Assembly (NCBI RefSeq): GCF_003664005.1
Contig: NZ_RCCJ01000001.1
Location: forward strand, 1,116,001 to 1,180,000
DNA: 64,000 nt
Direction of reading: 5' to 3'
DNA from: Hydrogenivirga caldilitoris
GTDB taxonomy: Bacteria; Aquificota; Aquificia; Aquificales; Aquificaceae
How positions within the stretch are numbered: the first letter of the stretch is position 1; each line of letters opens with the position of its first letter. A program made the translations under genes and the position numbers. The notes under the pieces were generated by a model. That model saw only the letters and a list, made by a program, of their open reading frames with translations. It was not told the origin of the DNA and made no database searches. Positions 1 through 7,959 of this stretch are shown here, piece after piece.

Positions 1-666
1 ACTCGCCGTGAAAGATTGATTCTTTCAGGTATAAGGTTGATGCCCTTCGGTCTGGGTAGAGAACCTATACTCATATCCCTGTGGAGAAGTGAATACCTGG
101 GTTTCTATGAGGTGGAAGACCTGCTTAGAAAGGAAGGACCAAGAGCTCTCCTCAAAGTTGTAGAGGACCTACCCGAAAAAGTTGAGTTTGGACAGAGGGA
201 GTTCAGGTACCTGTTAGTTCCCCCAGCGGAGGAGTTCACCAGGCTTACCTCATGGGTATTTAAACTCGGTAGAAAGGCTCCGGATATATTCGGCTGGCCT
301 GAGGTAAAACACCCACCTCCCCAACAGGTGGAGAGAATCATAAAGAAAATGGAACTTGAAGGCATAAGACAACCTGAGAAGTATAAACCCCATCCCTCCT
401 ACAGACCTACAAACCTATCCTTCTTCCTGAAACTCTTCATCGTGGTATGGAGGAACGCCTTTCTTAAAGCCTACGGTCTGTCTATAAAGAAGGAAGGGGA
501 AAGACTTATATATCTTGCGAGCCCTTATGAGGCAGAGGACTTACCCTTACCAACGCCCCTGAAGGAGATAGAGGGCATTGAGTTTACGAGCATAGGAAGT
601 GGGGGTGTTGATAGGACTCTGGAGGAGGAAGCTACCGACCTCCTCTTTAACCTTGGCATCTGGTGA
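1..666 (+). CDS. Hypothetical protein, 5' end outside the window
   Basis: I do not recognise this protein. The frame is open to the left edge, so the gene probably begins upstream; within the window the first possible starts are TTG at 16 and ATG at 40. About 220 residues are visible. The chain is soluble and mixed in charge, with a proline-rich stretch near the middle (HPPPQQ) and one hydrophobic segment (LKLFIVVWRNAFL) that looks like a buried helix rather than a membrane span. I see no metal-binding cysteines, P-loop or signal peptide. It ends 31 bases before a small ORF on the same strand, so they may be co-transcribed. Confidence 0.6.
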   Translation, partial: TRRERLILSGIRLMPFGLGREPILISLWRSEYLGFYEVEDLLRKEGPRALLKVVEDLPEKVEFGQREFRYLLVPPAEEFTRLTSWVFKLGRKAPDIFGWPEVKHPPPQQVERIIKKMELEGIRQPEKYKPHPSYRPTNLSFFLKLFIVVWRNAFLKAYGLSIKKEGERLIYLASPYEAEDLPLPTPLKEIEGIEFTSIGSGGVDRTLEEEATDLLFNLGIW

Positions 667-697
667 CTATATTAAGAAAGGAAAGGAGGGTTTAGCT

Positions 698-838
698 ATG
701 GAAGAGAAACCCAAGATAGAACCTACCGTTCCCGTTGAGCCTATAGACCCGGACGTGCATCCCGAATGGGAGCCAAGAAGACTCTGCCCTGACCAGAAGA
801 TAGACCATACAGTTCCAGATGAACCTACGGAGCCCTAA
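698..838 (+). CDS. 46-residue acidic, proline-rich repeat protein
   Basis: This small gene has its own Shine-Dalgarno sequence (AAAGGAGGG, 8 bases before ATG 698). The longer frame from 599 overlaps the previous gene and is not needed. The product is only 46 residues and very rich in Pro, Glu and Asp. It contains an imperfect duplication: KIEPTVPVEPIDP near the start and KIDHTVPDEPTEP at the end, joined by a linker with the only cysteine (RRLCPDQ). No signal peptide or membrane span is present, and it is probably disordered. It sits 18 bases upstream of metK. The function is unknown; the strong ribosome site and internal repeat are the evidence that it is real. Confidence 0.6.
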   Translation: MEEKPKIEPTVPVEPIDPDVHPEWEPRRLCPDQKIDHTVPDEPTEP

Positions 839-843
839 TACTT

Positions 844-856
844 TAAAATATTAAGC
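844..856 (+). promoter_or_regulatory. metK -10 element, leaderless arrangement
   Basis: TAAAAT at 844-849 is followed by seven bases and then the metK ATG at 857. There is no Shine-Dalgarno sequence, so transcription would start at or next to the A of the ATG. No good -35 hexamer is visible. Confidence 0.5.
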
Positions 857-1984
857 ATGTACTCCCTCAGAATGGCAGAGTCGGTGACGGAAGGTCACCC
901 TGACAAGATAGCCGACCAGATAGCGGACACTTTACTTGATGAGTTCCTCAAAAAGGACCCATACAGCAAGGTATCCCTTGAAATACTGGTCACCACAGGG
1001 CTCGTTATGGTAGGAGGCGAGCTCTCTACAGAAAGCTTTGTGGATATACCTAAGGTGGTCAGAGGTGTCGTAAAGGATATAGGTTACACAAAACCCGAGC
1101 TTGGTTTTGATGCGGACACATGCGCAGTAATAACATCTATAGATGAGCAGAGTCCAGAGATAGCCCTGGGTGTGTCTGGTGAGGGTGCAGGAGATACAGC
1201 CATAGTTGTTGGTTATGCAGTGAAGGAAGCTCCTAACCTTATGCCATGGGCTATAACCATTGCTCACAGGATAACCCGGAAGATATCAGAGCTTAGAAAA
1301 ACTGGTAAGTGCCCATTTCTTAGACCTGACGGGAAGGTTCTGGTAAGCATGATATACGAAGACGGCAAACCCCAGTTCATCAAAGATATAGTAGCCTATG
1401 TGCACCATGACCCAGATATATCAATCCAGAATCTGCGAGAGCTTGTGATTGAAGAGGTTATAAGGAAGGAAGTTCCTTCTGAGCTCCTTGGGAACAGAAC
1501 TAACATAAGGGTAAATCCAACGGGAAGATTCGTTATAGGAGGACCCGTTGCTGATACAGGACTGACAGGAAGGAAGATAGTTTCTGACGCATACGGGGAT
1601 ATAGGTTTTTCTGGAGGGAGTGCCTTTTCTGGCAAGGATCCCACAAAGACAGACAGGTCTGGCTCTTACATGGCAAGGATGATAGCCAAGCATATCGTCG
1701 CGGCGGGTTTGGCGGACAAATGTGTTGTTCAGATAGGGTACGCCTTTGGACTCACCGAGCCTGTGGCTTTTGATATAGAAACCTTTGGAACTGAGAAGGT
1801 GGATAAGGAGAGGATAGAGGATGCTGTTCTAAAGCTGTTCCCTTTGAAACCTTGCGACATAATAGAGCTCCTAGACCTAAGAAGACCTATATACAGGGAC
1901 ACTGCCTGTTATGGGCATTTCGGAAGGGAGAAGTTCCCCTGGGAGAGGCTTGATTACTTAGACAAGCTTAAGGAACTCCTCTAA
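857..1984 (+). CDS. metK: S-adenosylmethionine synthetase
   Basis: MetK joins ATP and methionine to make S-adenosylmethionine, releasing phosphate and diphosphate, in the cytoplasm as a homotetramer. The 375 residues are typical of the bacterial family. Visible signatures are the N-terminal ATP-binding ESVTEGHPDK, the DEQSPEIA motif, and the P-loop-like GGGSAFSGKDPTK region, here GGSAFSGKDPTKTDRSG. The usual GAGDQG motif reads GAGDTA, a substitution at the substrate loop. The gene lies downstream of the 46-residue ORF but has its own -10 sequence. Its 3' end overlaps hisZ, on the opposite strand, by 27 bases. Confidence 0.97.
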   Translation: MYSLRMAESVTEGHPDKIADQIADTLLDEFLKKDPYSKVSLEILVTTGLVMVGGELSTESFVDIPKVVRGVVKDIGYTKPELGFDADTCAVITSIDEQSPEIALGVSGEGAGDTAIVVGYAVKEAPNLMPWAITIAHRITRKISELRKTGKCPFLRPDGKVLVSMIYEDGKPQFIKDIVAYVHHDPDISIQNLRELVIEEVIRKEVPSELLGNRTNIRVNPTGRFVIGGPVADTGLTGRKIVSDAYGDIGFSGGSAFSGKDPTKTDRSGSYMARMIAKHIVAAGLADKCVVQIGYAFGLTEPVAFDIETFGTEKVDKERIEDAVLKLFPLKPCDIIELLDLRRPIYRDTACYGHFGREKFPWERLDYLDKLKELL

Positions 1985-3130
1985 GCTCACAAGGTAGTAG
2001 TCCTTTACCGTCGTGTATACCTTAACGTCCTTCTCGTCAGTTACAACCACGACCTTTTTGTATCCCTCGGAAAAAGCGTAATCTAAGGAATGCTCAAGGG
2101 CTCTCCTTACTATATCCCTACCAACCTTGTACCCCTTTGAACGTAGGAGTGAGGCTACTTTAAAACCGAACTTCTTTTTATGGGATAGGTCTATCACAAA
2201 GAAATCCTTCTCCTCAGGTTTGGGTTTTAACAGAGGGAGGAGTTTATCTATGTATACACTTCCACCTGTTGCAGGAAAACTCTCACCGTAAGCTTGGGAT
2301 AGGGTATCGTATCTGCCACCCCCTGCTATGGGTGAGCCGATATTTGGATGAAAGAACTCAAAGACCACACCTGTGTAGTAAGGGAAATCTCTAACCTCAG
2401 AAAGGTCATAAATAAAATCAATCCCAGCTTCCTCCAGATGCCTGCCGAGCTCTTCAAGTTCAACCCTCTCCTCTTCAAGTCCCAGCTCCGACAAGACCCT
2501 CAAAGCCTCTTCCTTTCCTTGAATCAGCGGAAGCCGGGATATCAGCCCGTTGTCAAAAATCTCTCTTAAAAGGCTAAGGTTCCTCTCCCTAAAGGCTTCT
2601 CTCACCTCGTCCCTAAGTTCATCCTTCAGATTTTCCAAAAGCTTCCTGACTATGTTTACATGACCTATGGTTGCAACCACGCCCTTTATACCTAGGGTTT
2701 TTATATACTCCGCTGTTGCGGATATAACCTCGGCATCACCTTCAACATTTTTTACTCCTATAAGTTCAAGCCCTACCTGAAACCTCTCCCAGGTGTTGTT
2801 CTCTGAGGAGAAGAGAGTTCCAAAGTAGTAAAGCCTAAGGGGGAAGTGCCAGACCTTAAAGAAGCTAACGCTCCTCACAACTTGTGTAGTAAAATCTGAC
2901 CTCAAGCCTATCAGCTCGCCCTCCTGTGTATCTTTAAAGACTATCGTCCCCGAAGATTTGCTCCCCAGGGCTTTCACGTGAACCTCATAGTGGTCAAAGG
3001 CAGGCAGTTTTATATAGTTATAGCCCCATCTTTCAAAAACCTCCATTGCGGTCAGTATGCTTCTCTTTATAAGGTTTGATTCAGGGACGGTAAGAATTCT
3101 CTCAAAGGGTAGGAGTGTAGGTTTTGTCAT
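1958..3130 (-). CDS. hisZ: ATP phosphoribosyltransferase regulatory subunit
   Basis: HisZ is a histidyl-tRNA-synthetase-like protein that binds the short form of HisG and allows feedback control of the first step of histidine synthesis. The N-terminal 300 residues show the class II synthetase-type fold signature, including LRSDFTTQVVR (the motif 2 region) and the late GGGRYDTL motif, but the protein lacks the full anticodon-binding domain. At 390 residues it fits the HisZ family. It is the last gene of a grpE / small protein / NYN operon; its ATG overlaps the preceding stop (ATGA). No hisG is adjacent. A true HisRS is the alternative, but the length and motif loss favour HisZ. Confidence 0.87.
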   Translation of the reverse strand: MTKPTLLPFERILTVPESNLIKRSILTAMEVFERWGYNYIKLPAFDHYEVHVKALGSKSSGTIVFKDTQEGELIGLRSDFTTQVVRSVSFFKVWHFPLRLYYFGTLFSSENNTWERFQVGLELIGVKNVEGDAEVISATAEYIKTLGIKGVVATIGHVNIVRKLLENLKDELRDEVREAFRERNLSLLREIFDNGLISRLPLIQGKEEALRVLSELGLEEERVELEELGRHLEEAGIDFIYDLSEVRDFPYYTGVVFEFFHPNIGSPIAGGGRYDTLSQAYGESFPATGGSVYIDKLLPLLKPKPEEKDFFVIDLSHKKKFGFKVASLLRSKGYKVGRDIVRRALEHSLDYAFSEGYKKVVVVTDEKDVKVYTTVKDYYLVSLEEFLKLV

Positions 3131-3624
3131 TTCACAGCTTCCTCCAGCTTTATCTCTTCTATTATGTCCCTTAACTCTATATATCTATCCGCTGCGTTAA
3201 CCACCTCTATGGAAGAACTATCCCTGGTGGAAACACATACGACCTCTTTTCCAAAGGAGCGTAGAACGTTTATAAGCTTCTCAAAATCGCTGTCTCCGGA
3301 GCACAGGATAGCAACATCGTAGTTATCCTTAGTAAGGAGCATATCTATAGCCATTTCAACGTCAAGATTTCCCTTAAAGCTCCCATCCGGCAGGTGTTTT
3401 ATCGGCTTTCTGACTACGGTTATACCACTGAAAGCCAACATCCTGTAAAACTTCTCTTGCTTTTCATCTTCCTCCCTGTAAGCCAGGTAAAAGAAGACGT
3501 TGTATATTGAGTAAAACCTCTTGAAATACTCCACAAATTTGACCAGGTCTATCTTCACATTCAGGTAGTTTCTCTGTATGAAGTACAGGTTTGTACCGTC
3601 TATGAATATACCTGCCCTCCTCAT
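3127..3624 (-). CDS. NYN domain protein, LabA/DUF88 family, probable ribonuclease
   Basis: The 165-residue protein is a single NYN domain, a PIN-like nuclease fold. Conserved acidic residues appear in order: GIFIDGTNLYF at the N-terminus (first Asp), LDVEMAIDML near residue 90, and LCSGDSDFEKLI near residue 110. These are the metal-binding Asp residues of the family. Known relatives cleave RNA or are called LabA/DUF88 proteins; the target here cannot be told. It overlaps both neighbours by four bases in the grpE-hisZ operon, so it is likely made together with a chaperone cofactor. Confidence 0.85.
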   Translation of the reverse strand: MRRAGIFIDGTNLYFIQRNYLNVKIDLVKFVEYFKRFYSIYNVFFYLAYREEDEKQEKFYRMLAFSGITVVRKPIKHLPDGSFKGNLDVEMAIDMLLTKDNYDVAILCSGDSDFEKLINVLRSFGKEVVCVSTRDSSSIEVVNAADRYIELRDIIEEIKLEEAVK

Positions 3625-3821
3625 TTCTCTTCACCGACTGTGTACCATACCCTTATCCCCACAGAAACATGGGAATTTCTCTGCCAGAGGGTTTCAACAT
3701 TTATAACCTTTACCCTGTTGAGTCTTATCCATTCATTTACCTGCTCCTCCAGAAGCTGTTCCATGCTTTCATCTTTAAAGGGTGCCAGCTTCCTGTGAAA
3801 GTCCTTAAACCTTATCTCCAT
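3621..3821 (-). CDS. Small conserved-context protein of the grpE operon
   Basis: A 66-residue basic/acidic soluble protein of unknown function. ATG at 3821 overlaps the grpE stop as TGATG, and GAGGAG lies about eight bases upstream; a GTG one codon earlier (3824) is also possible. The sequence begins MEIRFKDFHRKLAPF and ends with a beta-rich section (VSVGIRVWYTV). No cysteines or membrane span are present. It overlaps the NYN gene by four bases. Its tight placement between grpE and the nuclease argues for a real gene. Confidence 0.65.
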   Translation of the reverse strand: MEIRFKDFHRKLAPFKDESMEQLLEEQVNEWIRLNRVKVINVETLWQRNSHVSVGIRVWYTVGEEK

Positions 3822-4393
3822 CACGTTATCTCCTCTTCCGGCAGGGATACAACCACCTTTGCGGGTCTTATAACTTTCCCGTGAAGTTTGTAACCTTTCT
3901 GAAGAACCTTGACGACAGTGTTTGGTGGGTGTTCCTGAGCCTGGACGGTCTCAACCGCCTCTGCCAGGTAAGGGTCAAATTCTTTTCCTTGAATGTCTAT
4001 CTCCTGAACATTGTACCTTTCAAGAATTCTTCTGAGCTCTGAATAAATCATTTCAACTCCTCTGAGCAAGGAGTCAAAGTCCTTCGTGGTAGCGGCAGCC
4101 GATAAAGCCCTTTCAAAGTTATCAAGCACATTGAGTATATCAAGGGTCAGAGCCTCATAACCAAACTTTCTCTGCTCCTCAATGTCCTTCCTGTACCTCT
4201 CTTTCAAGTACTCTATCTCTCTCTGGAGTTCCGCTGCCCTTATGTTTGAGTTCTTAGCTATGGTTTCAAGCTTCTTTACCTTTTCTTCCAGTTCTCTTAT
4301 CCTGTTTTGGAGTTCTTCAACCTCTTCCTCTTCTTTCTTCAATTCTTCTTTAACCTCTTCAATTTCCTCTTTAAGCTCTTCCTTCCTTTCCAT
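3821..4393 (-). CDS. grpE: GrpE nucleotide exchange factor
   Basis: GrpE releases ADP from DnaK and so drives the DnaK-DnaJ chaperone cycle. The protein has 190 residues. The first 75 residues are a long, highly charged coiled coil full of Glu and Lys, followed by the four-helix and beta domain with the family signature near DFDSLLRGVEMIYSELRRIL and the C-terminal PNTVVKVLQKGYKLHGKVIRPAKV. The start has a strong AGGAGG seven bases upstream. It is the first gene of a four-gene minus-strand operon. dnaJ is far away in the window (about 45 kb) and dnaK is not here. Confidence 0.97.
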   Translation of the reverse strand: MERKEELKEEIEEVKEELKKEEEEVEELQNRIRELEEKVKKLETIAKNSNIRAAELQREIEYLKERYRKDIEEQRKFGYEALTLDILNVLDNFERALSAAATTKDFDSLLRGVEMIYSELRRILERYNVQEIDIQGKEFDPYLAEAVETVQAQEHPPNTVVKVLQKGYKLHGKVIRPAKVVVSLPEEEIT

Positions 4394-4485
4394 TCCTTAC
4401 CTCCTGGTTCAATTCTAAGTATAAGGATAAGTTTAAGCTCAGCGATTTACAAGAGTTTGAGATGAGAGTGACGCCCTATACAGTT
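4394..4485. other. Divergent intergenic region between grpE and pncB
   Basis: About 90 bases separate the divergent grpE and pncB starts. I see a repeated TAAG/TAAGT pattern near 4416-4434 but no CIRCE or HAIR operator of the kind expected for heat-shock genes, so control of grpE is not evident from the sequence. Confidence 0.35.
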
Positions 4486-4498
4486 TAAAATAAGTCAA
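4486..4498 (+). promoter_or_regulatory. pncB -10 element, leaderless arrangement
   Basis: TAAAAT at 4486-4491 ends seven bases before the pncB ATG at 4499. The intervening bases (AAGTCAA) are not a ribosome-binding site. The spacing is identical to that at metK. Confidence 0.5.
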
Positions 4499-5767
4499 AT
4501 GGAGAAACTGGGGCTCTGCACAGACCTGTACGAACTCACTATGGCTCAAAGCTACCTTGAACATGGAAAGACCGGCAATGCCGTCTTCAGCCTCTTTGTC
4601 AGAAAACTCCCGGAAGCGAGAAACTTTCTTGTATCCTGTGGACTGGAAACGCTCCTTGAACAGTTAGAGAGGTTTCGGTTCGGAGATGAAGAACTCAAAT
4701 ACCTCAAGAACCTGGGCAGGTTCTCCACAGACTTCCTTGACTATCTTAGGGACTATGAGTTCAGGGGAAACATATATGCGATACCTGAGGGAAGAATATT
4801 CTTCCAAAACGAGCCCATAGTTCAGTTTGAGGGGAGTCTCCCTGAAGTTCAGATACTTGAAACCCTGGTGATAAACATTATTCACTTCCAGACAGTTATA
4901 GCCTCAAAGGCTGTAAGAAGCTTCCTGGTTTCAAGGGGAAAAGCTCTGGTTGACTTTGGATTCAGGAGAGCCCACGGGCTTGAAGCGGGCATATACGCTG
5001 CAAGGGCTTCCTACATAAGCGGTTTTGCAGGGACATCTAACCTTGAAGCGGGAAGGAGGTTTGGCATACCTGTGTTCGGAACGGTTGCCCACTCCTACAT
5101 AATGATCTTTGACCGGGAAGAAGAAGCCTTTAAGGCTTTCGCTGAAAGCTTCCCAAAGAACGCTGTCTTCCTCCTTGATACCTACGATACGATTGAAGCG
5201 GCAAAGAAAACCGTCCAACTCGCAAGGAAGGGGGTTCCCGTCGTGGGTGTGCGGCTTGACAGTGGGGATATAGAGTACCTTTCAAAGGAGGTGAGGAGAA
5301 TCCTTGACGAAGGGGGACTAAAGGAGGTGAAGATAATAGTCAGCGGTGGTGTTGATGAGTACAGGATAGATAAGTGGCTCTCTAAGGGCTGTCCTATAGA
5401 CGCCTTCGGGGTCGGAACCAAGTTCATAACCTCCGCAGATGCCCCATACCTTGACATGGCTTACAAACTGGTAGAGTACGAGGGCAAACCCAAGGTCAAG
5501 ACAAGTCCAGGAAAAGCTACCTTCCCCTTTAAGAGACAGGTATACAGGTTTTACGGGGAAAAGGGGATGGAGCGGGATGAGGTTGTGATTTACGGAGAGG
5601 AGGCTGAAGGGGAAAGTCTCGTAGATAAGGTGATTGAGGGAGGATCTCTGAAGATAAAGCTACCGAGTTTGAACGAGATAAGAGAGAGGATGATGGAGGA
5701 CATAGAAAGGCTACCCCCGGAGTTAAAGTCTTTAGAGAAACACGATTACAGGGTTATCATAAAATAA
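4499..5767 (+). CDS. pncB: Nicotinate phosphoribosyltransferase
   Basis: This enzyme makes nicotinate mononucleotide from nicotinate, PRPP and ATP, salvaging the NAD precursor. Its 422 residues fit the family. Signatures are the N-terminal CTDLYELTMAQSYL, DFGFRRAHGLEAG around residue 155, GTVAHSYIM near residue 198, the PRPP-site VRLDSGD near residue 252, and FGVGTKFITS near residue 300. It is a stand-alone gene, with tRNA-Arg starting only three bases after its stop. The two could share a transcript, with the tRNA cut out. Confidence 0.93.
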   Translation: MEKLGLCTDLYELTMAQSYLEHGKTGNAVFSLFVRKLPEARNFLVSCGLETLLEQLERFRFGDEELKYLKNLGRFSTDFLDYLRDYEFRGNIYAIPEGRIFFQNEPIVQFEGSLPEVQILETLVINIIHFQTVIASKAVRSFLVSRGKALVDFGFRRAHGLEAGIYAARASYISGFAGTSNLEAGRRFGIPVFGTVAHSYIMIFDREEEAFKAFAESFPKNAVFLLDTYDTIEAAKKTVQLARKGVPVVGVRLDSGDIEYLSKEVRRILDEGGLKEVKIIVSGGVDEYRIDKWLSKGCPIDAFGVGTKFITSADAPYLDMAYKLVEYEGKPKVKTSPGKATFPFKRQVYRFYGEKGMERDEVVIYGEEAEGESLVDKVIEGGSLKIKLPSLNEIRERMMEDIERLPPELKSLEKHDYRVIIK

Positions 5768-5770
5768 TCA

Positions 5771-5844
5771 GTGCCCGTAGCTCAGATGGATAGAGCACGG
5801 GGCTCCGGACCCCGGGGTCGCGGGTTCAAGTCCCGCCGGGCACG
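5771..5844 (+). tRNA. tRNA-Arg (anticodon CCG)
   Basis: The cloverleaf is clear. The acceptor stem GTGCCCG pairs with CGGGCAC. The D arm is GCTC/GAGC, the anticodon stem is CGGGG/CCCCG with loop CTCCGGA (anticodon CCG), and the T arm is GCGGG-TTCAAGT-CCCGC. The discriminator base is G at 5844. CCA is not encoded (TGAA follows), so it must be added by a nucleotidyltransferase. It lies between pncB and a polyprenyl synthase gene that starts 11 bases later. Confidence 0.95.
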
Positions 5845-5854
5845 TGAAAGGAAG

Positions 5855-6781
5855 ATGCTGTTTCTGGAGAGTATAGAGAGAAGGCTTATTGAGGAGCTAA
5901 ACCCAAAGGTACGGCTCGTTTTAGAAACCGGCAGATACCTTATAGAAGGCGGCGGGAAGAGGTTGAGACCACTTGTAACGGTCTTAGCCTGCGGTATGTG
6001 TGGGGGTGAACCCGAAAGAGCTCTCCCCTTAGGGGTAGGTCTTGAATACATACATGCTGCCTCGCTTCTTCACGATGACGTTGTAGATGGAGCTAAAAAG
6101 AGAAGAGGTAGGGAATCAGCAAACCTTATATTTGGAAACGAGGTGGCCGTTCTTACAGGAGACTACATGTATGCGAAAGCCCTTCACTTATTTTCAACTT
6201 ACGGTACTATGGAGATGATAAAACTTGTCAGTCAGGCTGTTATGGACATGGCTGAAGCTCAGGTGCTTGAGTTGAGCAAGGTTGGTGAGCTTATAACGGA
6301 GGAGGAGTACTTTCAGATTATAGATGGAAAAACGGCAGTCCTGTTCGGGACATGTATGGCTGTCGGAGGTATGTCCGGAGGATGCGATAGTAAGGAAAAG
6401 CTCTACGAGGCTGGTTTGAGAATGGGGAGGGCATTTCAGCTCATTGACGACCTTCTGGACTACGCCGGAAATCCAGAAAAAACAGGCAAACCTGTGGGTA
6501 ACGACCTCAGAGAGGGGAAAACCACCTATCCCCTACTATCTGTCCTAAAAGGTCTGGATGAAGATGAGGTCAGGAAAGTTTTAAGGGATACAAACCCATC
6601 ACAAGAAGCTATAGATGACCTCAGAAGGGCGGTTCTAAGCCTTGGAGGCGACCTAAAAACTAAAGAAAGGGCAATACTGGAGCTTTCTGCAGCCAAGGAC
6701 ATACTGAGCGAGTTTCCGGACAACCCGTATAAGGAAGAACTTCTCAAAATCATGGACTTCGTAGCCTTCAGAGAACTTTAG
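5855..6781 (+). CDS. ispB: Polyprenyl diphosphate synthase (octaprenyl-type)
   Basis: A trans-isoprenyl diphosphate synthase that extends farnesyl or geranylgeranyl diphosphate for the side chain of a quinone. The 308 residues carry both aspartate motifs: LLHDDVVD (first) and LIDDLLDYAGN (second), plus GGGKRLRP and the GKTTYPLL motif. The true start is ATG 5855 after GAAAGGAAG; the frame remains open upstream only because it runs through the tRNA gene. Chain length cannot be judged with certainty; the small residues before the first motif favour a long-chain product. It overlaps the PP2C gene tail to tail by 14 bases. Confidence 0.9.
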   Translation: MLFLESIERRLIEELNPKVRLVLETGRYLIEGGGKRLRPLVTVLACGMCGGEPERALPLGVGLEYIHAASLLHDDVVDGAKKRRGRESANLIFGNEVAVLTGDYMYAKALHLFSTYGTMEMIKLVSQAVMDMAEAQVLELSKVGELITEEEYFQIIDGKTAVLFGTCMAVGGMSGGCDSKEKLYEAGLRMGRAFQLIDDLLDYAGNPEKTGKPVGNDLREGKTTYPLLSVLKGLDEDEVRKVLRDTNPSQEAIDDLRRAVLSLGGDLKTKERAILELSAAKDILSEFPDNPYKEELLKIMDFVAFREL

Positions 6782-7520
6782 CGAGAATAAAGCTTATATT
6801 ATCACTCCCCCCACGGTAAGCTTTCTCAAAAAGACACACGGACCCTTCAAAGGTTGACATGCCCGTACAGAGACTCATATCACCTTCGTGGAGCTCTCCC
6901 CATAACCCGTCCGAGCATATAAGGAACAGGTCTCCGGGGTTTACGTCAACCTCATGAACGAACACTTCAAATTCCTCAAAGTACCCACCCGTAATAGCGG
7001 AGGTAAGGATGTTCCTGTAAGGATGATTTCTAATTTCCTCTTCGCCTATTATCCCCCCCTCATAGAGTTCGTAAGCCTCTGTATGGTCTCTTGTCAGTCT
7101 CTGGAGCTGTTCCCTCTTCCTATAAACCCTGCAATCTCCAACGTTGAAAACCACCGCTTTAGAGCTCTCAATAAAGATACCCGCAACGGCTGTACCCATA
7201 CCCCTGCAGCGCCCATGGACTTCAACGTAGCTGTCAAGATGTCTTTTTGCTTTCTTTAAAAGTATCAGAAGCTCCTCCCTATCTGAAACATGAAAACCTC
7301 TGAGGTATTCAAGGGTGAGCCTGCTGGCTTCCTCACCACAGGGAAGACCTCCCATACCGTCCGCAACAGCTAAGGAAACTTGGCGTTCAACATGAAAGGT
7401 TTTCAGGACAGGCTTATCCAGGGACAGCCCACAGATAACTTCCTGGTCTATAAGCAAAGCATCTTCATTTTTGCTTCTTACCCTGCCCCTGTTTGTTAAA
7501 TAGGAAACTTCCAGCCTCAC
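6768..7520 (-). CDS. PP2C-family serine/threonine protein phosphatase
   Basis: A metal-dependent phosphatase of the PrpC/Stp1 type that removes phosphate from Ser/Thr of proteins. The 250 residues contain the family motifs in order: RSKNEDALL near residue 15, VADGMGG near residue 53, GDCRVY near residue 123, ICSDGLW near residue 200, and SDNISFIL near the C-terminus. The Asp residues that bind the two metals are all present. It has no membrane segment. The start overlaps the stop of a Spy-like periplasmic gene by four bases, so the two form an operon. No partner kinase is nearby. Confidence 0.9.
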   Translation of the reverse strand: MRLEVSYLTNRGRVRSKNEDALLIDQEVICGLSLDKPVLKTFHVERQVSLAVADGMGGLPCGEEASRLTLEYLRGFHVSDREELLILLKKAKRHLDSYVEVHGRCRGMGTAVAGIFIESSKAVVFNVGDCRVYRKREQLQRLTRDHTEAYELYEGGIIGEEEIRNHPYRNILTSAITGGYFEEFEVFVHEVDVNPGDLFLICSDGLWGELHEGDMSLCTGMSTFEGSVCLFEKAYRGGSDNISFILAKVL

Positions 7521-7942
7521 TGTTGAAGCTCAAAGAGTCTCACCACAATTATATTTTTAAGCTTCTCAAACTGTTCGGGAGTAAGAGTCTCCCTTAAAAA
7601 CCTGACACTTCTCGCGTTGAGCAGGGACATCTCCATTTTCACGGAAGCTATGTCAGCAAGCACTTCCCTGAGTTCCTTCTCATCACTTCCCTCAAGGATC
7701 ATAAGTTTGGCTTTTCTGTTAAGGTACTCCAGTATCTTTGTGTTCCTTTCAGTTTCCTTCTCATTCTCCTTCACAAAGTTTTTTATCTTCTCCATCTGGG
7801 AGTTATCAAGTCCTATCTCATCTGCATATTTGAATACGAAGGGCATAAGGAACACCCTCTCTACAAGGTAATACTTACTCAAGCCTTCCTGAGAAAATGA
7901 GACTCCGATAAGAAGCATCAGCGAAAGCACCACTCTCTTCAT
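7517..7942 (-). CDS. Spy/CpxP-like periplasmic protein
   Basis: A 141-residue secreted helical protein. The N-terminal 17 residues (MKRVVLSLMLLIGVSFS) are a signal peptide. The mature part is almost all charged helix, ending with the LTPEQFEKLK motif typical of the LTxxQ (Spy/CpxP) family. Family members act as ATP-independent chaperones or stress sensors in the periplasm; some bind metals. Here no metal-binding His/Cys cluster is visible. It is the first gene of a two-gene operon with the PP2C phosphatase. Function is inferred from the motif only. Confidence 0.65.
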   Translation of the reverse strand: MKRVVLSLMLLIGVSFSQEGLSKYYLVERVFLMPFVFKYADEIGLDNSQMEKIKNFVKENEKETERNTKILEYLNRKAKLMILEGSDEKELREVLADIASVKMEMSLLNARSVRFLRETLTPEQFEKLKNIIVVRLFELQQ

Positions 7943-7946
7943 ACCG

Positions 7947-7959
7947 TAGAATATTATAG
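7947..7959 (+). promoter_or_regulatory. hisA -10 element, leaderless arrangement
   Basis: TAGAAT at 7947-7952 ends seven bases before the hisA ATG at 7960, with no ribosome-binding site between. TATTAT at 7952-7957 is an alternative but sits too close to the start. Confidence 0.4.

Noticed and set aside
932-1267. Antisense ORF inside metK and many other long antisense frames (for example 48574-49266, 59072-59524, 52065-52550)
   Set aside because: They lie opposite clearly identified genes, lack ribosome sites and show no domain motifs.
5771-5854. Protein-coding extension of the prenyl synthase through the tRNA (start MPVAQMDRARG...)
   Set aside because: The 28 extra residues are a translation of tRNA-Arg, a well-known false peptide. 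The ATG at 5855 has a fair ribosome site.
5782-6051. Minus-strand ORF of 89 codons
   Set aside because: It contains the reverse translation of the same tRNA (RRDLNPRP) and lies opposite a clear synthase gene.
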